NCBI GenBank assembly: GCA_947074225.1 | Contig: CAMTOX010000102.1 | Span: forward strand, 1 to 6,886 | From: an uncultured bacterium | GTDB taxonomy: Bacteria > Bacteroidota > Bacteroidia > Bacteroidales > Paludibacteraceae | Direction of reading: 5' to 3' | DNA length: 6,886 nt | In this document: positions 1-5,765 of the stretch, in pieces | Layout: each line of letters opens with the position of its first letter | How positions within the stretch are numbered: the stretch's first letter is position 1 | Notes under the pieces: generated by a model | Told to the model about the DNA's origin: nothing | What the model saw: only the letters and a program-made list of their open reading frames with translations | The model's database searches: none | Translations under genes and position numbers: made by a program

Positions 1-690
1 ACGATAGAGCCAGAGATACATATTGTATTGTGTATCGTAACTACGTTCCGCAGGATTCTTTTGCACCTCATCCTTCGTAATGTCAGCAAAGTTCTCTAAC
101 TCTATTGCTGAAATAGTATTATCATACTTTGGAAAGTCCAATCCCCCAGAGTTTGTTACATAAATCTTATTATTTGCCACACATAAGCCTTCTGGGTTAC
201 GCCCCACTTTACAGATACCATCAATCTCTAAACGCTCCATATCAATGCGAATGACATAACCATCAAAACAAGTTATATAGGCTTTAGCCTGAAATATACA
301 TATGTTACGGGGTTGACGTGCAATACCATTTTCATTAAAAAGCGGGATTTGCTTTATTACTCTTCCAGTTTGAGATTCTAATATTTCTAGCTGACTCGAT
401 ACATTCACTACAATAAAAAGTTTATCGCCATGCACTAACATATCGTTAGCAGTATCTCCTAAACCACGTTGATTTACAGCTCTAAAAATATCGTTTTGCC
501 AATCATGTGTTTTTAAGTTATAGCTCGCTAAAGTACTATTATTCATATTAAAGAGTCCCTCGCAAAGCACATAGAGATGTGTTGCTTCGCTCACCACAGG
601 TTTCTCTCCTTGACTTGGTAAGTCGTGCATATCGTCGCAAGCACTAAAAAGCATTAAGACAGCAAGTATTAAAAGTTCTATTCTCTTCAT
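1..690 (-). CDS. btuG: BtuG-like surface lipoprotein (YncE/DUF5074-type beta-propeller), partial, C-terminus cut by the window edge
   Basis: The first 230 codons, read from ATG at 690, are open to base 1. Residues 1-17 form a lipoprotein signal peptide (KR, then a hydrophobic stretch) ending in a lipobox FSA-C18. Cys18 is followed by DDMHD, and an acidic patch there is typical of surface-exported lipoproteins in Bacteroidota. From about residue 37 the sequence has short beta-strand repeats of the YncE type (HLYVLCEG, NDMLVHGDKLFIV, PRNICIFQAKAYIT, PEGLCVANNKIYVTN), which fit blades of a seven-bladed propeller. Known BtuG proteins are cell-surface lipoproteins that bind cobalamin very tightly and hand it to BtuB. 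The btuB gene lies 19 bases upstream on the same strand behind a cobalamin riboswitch, which strongly favours this role over a generic YncE protein. The assignment to BtuG is an inference from fold and context, and the missing C-terminal blades cannot be judged. Confidence 0.8.
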   Translation of the reverse strand, partial: MKRIELLILAVLMLFSACDDMHDLPSQGEKPVVSEATHLYVLCEGLFNMNNSTLASYNLKTHDWQNDIFRAVNQRGLGDTANDMLVHGDKLFIVVNVSSQLEILESQTGRVIKQIPLFNENGIARQPRNICIFQAKAYITCFDGYVIRIDMERLEIDGICKVGRNPEGLCVANNKIYVTNSGGLDFPKYDNTISAIELENFADITKDEVQKNPAERSYDTQYNMYLWLYR

Positions 691-699
691 CTTTTCCTC
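691..699 (-). promoter_or_regulatory. Shine-Dalgarno-like site of the btuG-like gene
   Basis: On the minus strand GAGG (696-699) is followed by AAAAG and then the ATG at 690, a five-base spacing. This supports the chosen start. It also suggests that the gene is translated independently from the transcript it shares with the receptor gene, whose stop codon ends at 710. SD sites are used less in Bacteroidota than in other bacteria, so the support is moderate. Confidence 0.5.
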
Positions 700-709
700 A
701 TTATCTATA

Positions 710-2767
710 TTAAAATTCGAAACTTATAGTAGCTCTCCAGCTACGTCCCGGCATTGGAAAATAGCGCACTACTGCATAGTTGGTATTGGCTAGGTTTAAA
801 CACTCTGCATTAACCATCATCGCATAGCTTTTAAAAGTAAAACGATAATAAGCCGAAAGAGATTGGTCAATGAATCCAGGCAAACGATTCTCTGCATAGT
901 TTTGATTCACCGCATAACGGTCGCCACTCCATATAAGCGCATAAGAGAGATTAATATAGGGGGTCTCAAAGGTTGCCTTCCCTGAACCAGATATACGCGG
1001 CGTATATGGTATCTGATGCCCATACTCCCTACTATCTTTATCGGTAACATTCAATGCACGTTGGTATGTGTAAGTAGCTCCCAAAATAATGGCATATCCT
1101 TTAAATGGCATCAAGGTTACTTCACCATTAATATCCAAACCATGTATAGCAACCTTTCCAAAATTCAGCATAGTCCAAGTGAAAAGGTTTTTAGTGGGAT
1201 AAGCCACAATTTTGTTCGTCACTTCATTATAGTACCCATCTACACTCAGCAAGATAGAAGGAATATACTTTGTAAACCCTTGATCGAAGGTTACTCCAAC
1301 ATTCACTTGATTACTATTCTCTGGCTTTAAATTCACATTTCCTACATTCAGATAGTAGAGATCATTAAAAGTAGGGAGTCTGAATGTATTCTTATAAAAA
1401 GCCCTAACCCGAAAGCCTATCTGTTGAAATGGTTTTAGCGAAACGCCAGCATATGGCGATAGTCTATAGAATTGTTCGGCAGCATCACCTCTCTTTACCT
1501 CATCGTTTACAAATGTCGATAGCAGCGAGGCCGATGCTGTTATATAATTATTTACATATTTACCCGTTAATGCTACTAACCAACTATAGCGAGTAGGCTT
1601 ACTAAAATAGGTACTATTAGCATCGAGAGTATTAATAATGCCATCGGTCGAGAGGACAAATTGCAAACCCAGTAAGGGTTGATAGAGCGCACCGGCAGAG
1701 AGGTAATACTCTTGTTGTAAATAGCGAGAGTCCTCAAAACCATTACTATTATGCACTGTTGGATCCAAATATCTTAAATACCCCACCTGATATTTGCCGT
1801 TAAGCTGTAGACGAAACTGTTGCGACAAACGTCGATGATAATGCCCTTGAGCAAATAGTGTGCGATCCCACACACGTTGTGAGGAGAAGTTCTCGGTATT
1901 ATAAAAGATGGTGGCACCGGGCAATCCTCTTTCCGACTGAAAATAGTAGAGCTTTACATGTCCATCTTGAATTGAATCTGAGCCATAAAGAGTAGACTCT
2001 ATTCTGAGATTCTGCACATCGGAGTTTTTGCGACGCTCTACAGAGCTACTATCCACACCTACCACACCATAGTTCAACACATAAGGATAGGCGCCATTAG
2101 CACTCATCCATTCAACGCTACTATACAAAGACAAATGGTTAGAAAGCATATTTTCCATCGTATATGAGGGATTAAATAGACCAAATGAGCCTCCCTTAAG
2201 AGATGCTTTGCCATGAAGTCTGATAGAATCATTTACCGTTGGACGTTTGGTGCGTATATCCAGCATTGCCGATGAGGAAAATTGCCGAGCAGGTTGAAAT
2301 ATATTATCACTCTGCCCATTGCTCAAGGAGAGCAACTCTATATTATCTAAACTGAAACGACCCAAATCTATTTGTCCAGTCTGTGTGTCGCTCAATGTTA
2401 CCCCATCATAACTTACGGAAGTATGCGCAGCCCCTAAACTACGCACCGAAACAGTCTTGAGACCACCTATTCCGCCATAATCTTTCACCGTGACACCACT
2501 CAAGTGTTTTAAAGCATCGCTAACTTGAAATGCATGAATAGACTCTAACTCTTTTGCTGTAAGTTTTTGTGTGGGTGCCGTAGCACGCAACTCGTCTCTA
2601 TTTGCCTGTTCTACTATGGTCACTTCGGGGAGATTATGAACCGCAGCAGTATCCATAAGAAAGCTGTGCTGAGCCTGTACAACATCACCACTCCAGAGTA
2701 ATAGTATTACTACAGAGCACAATACAAACGTATGTTTATGAATTATATTTTTCAGATGCATAGTCAT
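710..2767 (-). CDS. btuB: TonB-dependent outer-membrane cobalamin receptor (BtuB type)
   Basis: This 685-residue protein imports vitamin B12 and related cobamides across the outer membrane using energy from TonB-ExbBD. Residues 1-32 are a signal peptide with a hydrophobic core (FVLCSVVILLLW) and a likely cut after VQA. A TonB-box candidate (LPEVTIVE, 46-53) is followed by the plug domain at about 65-176, with LSGVTVKDYGG (89-99), SVRSLGAAHTSVSYDGV (107-123) and LDIRTKRP (169-176). The rest is alternating beta-strand sequence for the 22-strand barrel, ending in the aromatic ISFEF needed for BAM assembly. There is no N-terminal carboxypeptidase-like extension and no SusD-type partner, so it is not a SusC-type glycan receptor. 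The length is normal for Bacteroidota BtuB. ATG at 2767 is preferred over the in-frame ATG at 2761 because GAGG lies 10 bases before it. Substrate assignment rests mainly on the cobalamin riboswitch upstream and the BtuG-like gene downstream; the family alone would allow other siderophore-like ligands. Confidence 0.9.
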   Translation of the reverse strand: MTMHLKNIIHKHTFVLCSVVILLLWSGDVVQAQHSFLMDTAAVHNLPEVTIVEQANRDELRATAPTQKLTAKELESIHAFQVSDALKHLSGVTVKDYGGIGGLKTVSVRSLGAAHTSVSYDGVTLSDTQTGQIDLGRFSLDNIELLSLSNGQSDNIFQPARQFSSSAMLDIRTKRPTVNDSIRLHGKASLKGGSFGLFNPSYTMENMLSNHLSLYSSVEWMSANGAYPYVLNYGVVGVDSSSVERRKNSDVQNLRIESTLYGSDSIQDGHVKLYYFQSERGLPGATIFYNTENFSSQRVWDRTLFAQGHYHRRLSQQFRLQLNGKYQVGYLRYLDPTVHNSNGFEDSRYLQQEYYLSAGALYQPLLGLQFVLSTDGIINTLDANSTYFSKPTRYSWLVALTGKYVNNYITASASLLSTFVNDEVKRGDAAEQFYRLSPYAGVSLKPFQQIGFRVRAFYKNTFRLPTFNDLYYLNVGNVNLKPENSNQVNVGVTFDQGFTKYIPSILLSVDGYYNEVTNKIVAYPTKNLFTWTMLNFGKVAIHGLDINGEVTLMPFKGYAIILGATYTYQRALNVTDKDSREYGHQIPYTPRISGSGKATFETPYINLSYALIWSGDRYAVNQNYAENRLPGFIDQSLSAYYRFTFKSYAMMVNAECLNLANTNYAVVRYFPMPGRSWRATISFEF

Positions 2768-2769
2768 AA

Positions 2770-2788
2770 CGCTCTTACCTCGAAAGCG
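2770..2788 (-). promoter_or_regulatory. Start-proximal hairpin with the GAGG site in its loop (possible riboswitch expression platform)
   Basis: On the minus strand CGCTTT and AAGAGCG can form a six-pair stem (one G-U pair) directly before the btuB start codon. Its loop holds GAGG (2778-2781), the only SD-like sequence at the right distance. No T-rich terminator lies between the riboswitch core and the gene. Control at the level of translation initiation is therefore the more natural reading, but the switching partner of this hairpin was not identified. Confidence 0.4.
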
Positions 2789-2820
2789 TATGTTAATGTG
2801 GTTATACCCCTATGGGCAAC

Positions 2821-2998
2821 TTACTCTGGCAGGTCTTCTGACTTGTTTTTCTATACAACTGCCTTCCCGGTAGAATACCAGTGGCCGTAGATGTTGTCAT
2901 GAACCACACATAAAGTGTGGTAAACTCACAGCAGCGGGACTGTTCTCGAATTTCACGAGATTCCCCTTTAATTGCTCACTACATGAACTGCAGTATCA
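2821..2998 (-). promoter_or_regulatory. Cobalamin (B12) riboswitch in the btuB leader
   Basis: Read on the minus strand, the conserved blocks of the class appear in order. First comes the P3 hairpin TCTCG...CGAGA (2944-2960) within GGGGAATCTCGTGAAATTCG. Next is the core segment AACAGTCCCGCTGCTGTGA (2926-2944), then a peripheral hairpin CCACAC-TTTAT-GTGTGG (2904-2920). GCCACTG (2879-2885) and GGGAAGGC (2861-2868) follow. Last is the B12 box AAGTCAGAAGACCTGCCAG (2826-2844). When adenosyl- or methylcobalamin binds, such elements switch off downstream uptake genes. The position just before btuB is the classic one. The outer ends of P1 and P2 could not be fixed by eye, so the limits are approximate to about ten bases. 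Confidence 0.95.
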
Positions 2999-3016
2999 TA
3001 GCAAACCAAAGTGATG

Positions 3017-3047
3017 CAAAGATAATCATTTAAAAGGTATCAGAAAA
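3017..3047 (-). promoter_or_regulatory. Candidate Bacteroides-type promoter for the riboswitch-btuB-btuG transcript
   Basis: On the minus strand TATCTTTG (3017-3024) matches the -7 consensus TAnnTTTG. A TTTT block (3044-3047) lies 19 bases further upstream, where the weakly conserved -33 TTTG element is expected. Transcription would start near 3010, about a dozen bases before the riboswitch. The -33 match is poor, so the call rests mainly on the -7 box and its position. Confidence 0.5.
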
Positions 3048-3253
3048 CTGATTCCGAAAGATATCTTTCAAAAAAAAAGAGCATAATATGTTATCAGATA
3101 CAATAATCATTCACAACTATGCAATAAAACAATAGTATTTCTTTTTTAATCTAAAAGAATACTCCTTCAAAGCATCAAACTACTAACCCTATGATAGAAC
3201 AAAAAAAATAAAGGTGTTGTAATATTCTAAAGGAATAAAAGAGTGCACGATAG
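3048..3253. other. AT-rich divergent intergenic stretch without a recognisable gene
   Basis: This is the central part of the 600-base gap between the divergent btuB and dnaX genes. It is very A/T-rich and I see no plausible coding frame or RNA gene in it. It holds one perfect 14-base palindrome, GAAAGATATCTTTC (3056-3069), followed by a run of eight A's. It lies on the upstream side of the btuB promoter candidate and could be a regulator site or chance in AT-rich DNA. Confidence 0.5.
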
Positions 3254-3285
3254 ATTGTAGATATAATGAATAATAAGTATATTTG
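3254..3285 (+). promoter_or_regulatory. Candidate Bacteroides-type promoter for dnaX
   Basis: TATATTTG (3278-3285) fits the -7 consensus TAnnTTTG exactly. ATTG (3254-3257) sits 20 bases before it, at the expected -33 spacing. Transcription would begin at about 3290 and give a leader of roughly 80 bases before the dnaX start at 3369. No other equally good match was seen between 3100 and 3369 on this strand. Confidence 0.6.
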
Positions 3286-3301
3286 CATCTATCAAAAATT
3301 T

Positions 3302-3343
3302 GCAACATCCACTAAGTGAACCACTTCATAGTGTGATGCTTGT
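3302..3343 (+). promoter_or_regulatory. Long hairpin in the predicted dnaX 5' leader
   Basis: GCAACATCCACTA (3302-3314) can pair with TAGTG-T-GATG-C-TTGT (3329-3343). This gives thirteen pairs with two single-base bulges and one G-U pair. Inside it, AGTG (3315-3318) pairs with CACT (3322-3325) around an AAC loop. The structure would start about ten bases after the predicted transcription start and end 25 bases before the start codon. There is no T-run after it, so it does not look like a terminator or attenuator. It matches no leader family that I recognise. Confidence 0.45.
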
Positions 3344-3368
3344 ATACTCTCATACATAAAGAGAATCT

Positions 3369-5141
3369 ATGGAACAATACATTGTATCGGCCCGCAAATA
3401 CCGTCCGAGTAACTTCCGATCGGTCATCGGCCAACAATCACTTACAGCTACCCTTAAGAATGCTATTGCCACGCAACATTTAGCTCACGCCTATCTGTTT
3501 TGTGGCCCACGTGGCGTAGGTAAAACCACTTGTGCTCGTATCTTTGCAAAGACCATCAACTGCATGAATCTTACTGCCGAAGGCGAAGCATGTAATGCTT
3601 GTGAGTCGTGTAAGAGTTTTAATGAACAACGTTCGTTCAATATTCATGAACTTGATGCGGCATCTAACAACTCAGTCGACGATATTCGTAACTTAGTAGA
3701 ACAAGTACGTATCCGACCTCAGATAGGAAAATATAGTGTCTATATTATTGACGAGGTCCATATGTTATCTAACCAAGCCTTCAATGCTTTCTTGAAAACC
3801 CTTGAGGAGCCTCCTGCGCATGCCATATTCATTTTGGCTACTACCGAGAAGCATAAAATCATCCCTACTATCCTTTCACGTTGTCAAATCTACGACTTCA
3901 ACCGCATACGTGTCAACGACACGGTAGAGCATCTGCAGTATGTGGCAAGTCAGGAAGGGGTAACCACAGAGTTAGAGGCTTTAAATGTCGTGGCTCAGAA
4001 AGCCGATGGGGCTATGCGCGACGCACTCTCTATCTTCGACCAAGTAGTTAGCTTCTGCCAAGGAAAGATAACCTACCAAAGTGTCATAGAGCATTTGAAT
4101 ATCTTAGACTACGACTACTACTTCCGCTTAGTTCAAGCTTTCCTAAATAAAGATGTCACTCAAGCCTTGTTAATCTTCAATGAAGTACTCAACAAAGGCT
4201 TTGAGGCCCAATATTTCATTGGCGGGTTGGCAGAACATATTCGTGATGTCATGGTAAGTCGCGACGCACAAACCATACCGCTTCTTGAAGTGGGCGAAGC
4301 TATTGCGCAACGTTATCGTGAACAGGCGCAGCAGTGCCCACCAGCATTTCTATATCAAGCATTAGAGCTCTCTAACGAGTGCGATTTAAACTACCGCCAA
4401 AGTCGTAACAAACGGCTATTAGTGGAGGTGCTACTTATTAGGCTCTGTAGTATTATTGATAATAGCGATGCTTCAAAAAAAGCTAAGCCGGAGTTGATGA
4501 AAATAGCTGTTGCCACAGCTCCGGTGATAAATCCAGTTGCAACAGCTGCAACTCCATCTCAAACGGTTACACCTGCTACCGGCAATAGTCACACTACAGC
4601 TGGAACAGGTGCTACAACCAGAGGTAGTACACCTCAGCCCACTGCCACAGGCAATGGCAGTGTATCACGCTTAAAGCCACTACCCAAGGCACCTACAAGG
4701 CCTGGCGAGATTGCCCGTAAAACTGGCCAGGTAAATGAACCTACCGCAGAGATGCAACGAAGTGCAGAGATAGAAGTCGACCAGCCATTCACAGAGAAAC
4801 AACTCATAGAGGCTTGGTGCAACTATGCACGAGCAATAGATAAAGAGGCACACACCACCAATATCATGCTCAACTTCAAACCTCTACTAATGGAGAATGG
4901 AACCGTAGTGGTACATCTGGTAAATAAAAATCAGATAGAACGTCTGGGCGATCATAAGCAGCGTATCTTAAGTTGGCTACGTAATGCGCTACAAAATAAA
5001 AGTATCGAACTGACGCTTAACTTAGATCTGAGCAAAGAGTCGGTAGATGCAATGACACCCGAAGAGCGATTCAACAAAATGTTGGAAGAGAATGGCTCTT
5101 TAAGTCAATTAAAACAGAAACTGGGACTAGAATTGCAGTAG
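3369..5141 (+). CDS. dnaX: DNA polymerase III subunit gamma/tau (clamp loader ATPase)
   Basis: DnaX is the ATPase of the clamp loader that opens the beta clamp and places it on primed DNA; its C-terminal part binds the polymerase core and helicase. The 590-residue protein begins with the typical YIVSARKYRP. It has Walker A GPRGVGKT (46-53), a zinc module with Cys65, Cys75, Cys78 and Cys81, Walker B VYIIDEVH (124-131), LEEPP (145-149), the arginine-finger motif SRCQ (170-173) and sensor-2 GAMRDALS (214-221). The clamp-loader collar domain follows to about 365. A Thr/Ala/Pro-rich linker (about 375-445) joins this to a tau-type C-terminal domain (about 472-590). All catalytic motifs are intact. 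ATG at 3369 is followed at once by the conserved N-terminus; no good SD precedes it, only an A-rich stretch, as is common in this phylum. It appears monocistronic, with a promoter candidate at 3254-3285 and a terminator at 5181. A possible recoding site at 4475-4525 could yield a 372-residue gamma form. Confidence 0.96.
   Translation: MEQYIVSARKYRPSNFRSVIGQQSLTATLKNAIATQHLAHAYLFCGPRGVGKTTCARIFAKTINCMNLTAEGEACNACESCKSFNEQRSFNIHELDAASNNSVDDIRNLVEQVRIRPQIGKYSVYIIDEVHMLSNQAFNAFLKTLEEPPAHAIFILATTEKHKIIPTILSRCQIYDFNRIRVNDTVEHLQYVASQEGVTTELEALNVVAQKADGAMRDALSIFDQVVSFCQGKITYQSVIEHLNILDYDYYFRLVQAFLNKDVTQALLIFNEVLNKGFEAQYFIGGLAEHIRDVMVSRDAQTIPLLEVGEAIAQRYREQAQQCPPAFLYQALELSNECDLNYRQSRNKRLLVEVLLIRLCSIIDNSDASKKAKPELMKIAVATAPVINPVATAATPSQTVTPATGNSHTTAGTGATTRGSTPQPTATGNGSVSRLKPLPKAPTRPGEIARKTGQVNEPTAEMQRSAEIEVDQPFTEKQLIEAWCNYARAIDKEAHTTNIMLNFKPLLMENGTVVVHLVNKNQIERLGDHKQRILSWLRNALQNKSIELTLNLDLSKESVDAMTPEERFNKMLEENGSLSQLKQKLGLELQ
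4475..4525 (+). other. Candidate dnaX recoding site: A7 slippery run plus downstream stem-loop
   Basis: The codons TCA AAA AAA GCT (Ser369 to Ala372) contain seven A's at 4475-4481. A shift to -1, or one A added by RNA polymerase slippage, would read AGC and then stop at TAA (4484-4486), giving a 372-residue protein. Loss of one A would stop at TGA (4495-4497). Five bases after the run, 4487-4496 can pair with 4516-4525 in a 10-bp stem (core CCGGAG/CTCCGG, two G-U pairs). A competing hairpin AGCTGT/ACAGCT (4505-4520) and another, AGTTGCA/TGCAACT (4535-4553), follow. E. coli dnaX (-1 ribosomal frameshift) and Thermus dnaX (transcriptional slippage) make gamma at A-runs. Use of this site is inferred. 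Confidence 0.55.
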
Positions 5142-5180
5142 AGAAACGCTTTAAGCTATCGCACATTCAAACAGTAAAAA

Positions 5181-5216
5181 AGACCTCTTTAGACTAATCT
5201 AAAGAGGTCTCTTTTT
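5181..5216. terminator. Bidirectional intrinsic terminator between dnaX and the DUF695-like gene
   Basis: A perfect 13-bp stem, AGACCTCTTTAGA (5181-5193) and its complement (5198-5210), encloses a CTAA loop. It is followed by C and five T's (5212-5216) on the plus strand and preceded by five A's (5176-5180). It can therefore stop transcripts from dnaX and also from the convergent gene ending at 5234. It lies 39 bases after the dnaX stop codon. Confidence 0.9.
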
Positions 5217-5233
5217 ATTACTATGGGTAACTA

Positions 5234-5671
5234 TTATTCCGGGTCGATAATCTTTATCTCGGCCATCTCCTGATACTCTTCCCACTCCGGGTCTATCTCC
5301 ACATAGAGTGAAATAGGTAGCATATCATATGGCTCTAAAGCCTCGTTCAACCGCTCACCAAAGACTTTAGAGGTACGGGCATAAAAGACCCAAGTACGTT
5401 CGCCATCTCCGGTATAAATAGAAGTCAAAATGGCTAACTTATCTTTCTCCATCTTTGCTTGCAGCAGCAGTTGTACCTCTTCCATAAGCTCTGCTTCCTT
5501 CTCCGAGGGCATTCTATTGTGCTCTGGCGTATAGCTCCAAGTCACCTCTATGCGCTCCTTAAACTTCTGAGAAAGACGAAATGCTTCAATATCATCGCGT
5601 CCACTTATAAACATAGGCACGCCACTATCTGTTTCGCCCATGGTGCTAAACCATTCGTTTGTTAACTTCAT
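5234..5671 (-). CDS. DUF695-like protein of unknown function
   Basis: This is a 145-residue soluble protein with no signal peptide or membrane segment. It is acidic and rich in Trp, Tyr and Glu. Features resembling the DUF695 family as I recall it are the N-terminal NEWF, the central TGDGERTWVFYAR (88-100) and the C-terminal EIDPEWEEYQEM (124-135). The length is usual for single-domain members. No catalytic residues can be pointed out and the family has no established function. The start ATG at 5671 has no SD. The ROK kinase gene ends 94 bases upstream on the same strand with a terminator-like hairpin between them, so the gene is expressed by read-through or from a weak promoter that I could not place (TATTATTG at 5679-5686 is a one-mismatch -7 candidate, almost leaderless). 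Nothing in the sequence links its function to the kinase. That it is a real gene is likely; the family call is less certain. Confidence 0.72.
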   Translation of the reverse strand: MKLTNEWFSTMGETDSGVPMFISGRDDIEAFRLSQKFKERIEVTWSYTPEHNRMPSEKEAELMEEVQLLLQAKMEKDKLAILTSIYTGDGERTWVFYARTSKVFGERLNEALEPYDMLPISLYVEIDPEWEEYQEMAEIKIIDPE

Positions 5672-5700
5672 ATCCGTTCAATAATAAAAGGTCATATACT

Positions 5701-5746
5701 AAAAAATTGAGAGCACCTTTGCAACATGTCATCACAAGGGTGCTCT
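5701..5746 (-). terminator. Intrinsic terminator after the ROK kinase gene
   Basis: On the minus strand a 12-bp stem (AGAGCACCCTTG with CAAAGGTGCTCT, one G-U pair) encloses a 13-base loop. It is followed after CAA by six T's (5701-5706). It starts 19 bases after the kinase stop codon. The large loop and the short gap before the T-run make it weaker than a textbook terminator, so some read-through into the DUF695-like gene is plausible. Confidence 0.7.
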
Positions 5747-5765
5747 TCATATGTTAAGGTATCAA

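Noticed and set aside
1016..1330. 104-codon open frame on the plus strand
   Set aside because: It lies wholly inside btuB on the opposite strand, shows no domain or natural protein composition, and the receptor frame is clearly the real one.
2904..2920. CCACAC/GTGTGG hairpin as a separate terminator or operator
   Set aside because: It sits between conserved blocks of the cobalamin riboswitch and is best explained as one of its peripheral arms.
4420..4481. Internal SD-like GGAGGTG (4424-4430) as the upstream stimulator of the dnaX frameshift
   Set aside because: It is about 45 bases before the slippery run, whereas the stimulatory SD in E. coli dnaX lies about 10 bases upstream, so it is too far away to act in that manner.
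4634..4822. 62-codon open frame antisense to the dnaX linker
   Set aside because: The low-complexity Ala/Thr/Pro-coding linker gives open antisense frames easily, and nothing supports expression.
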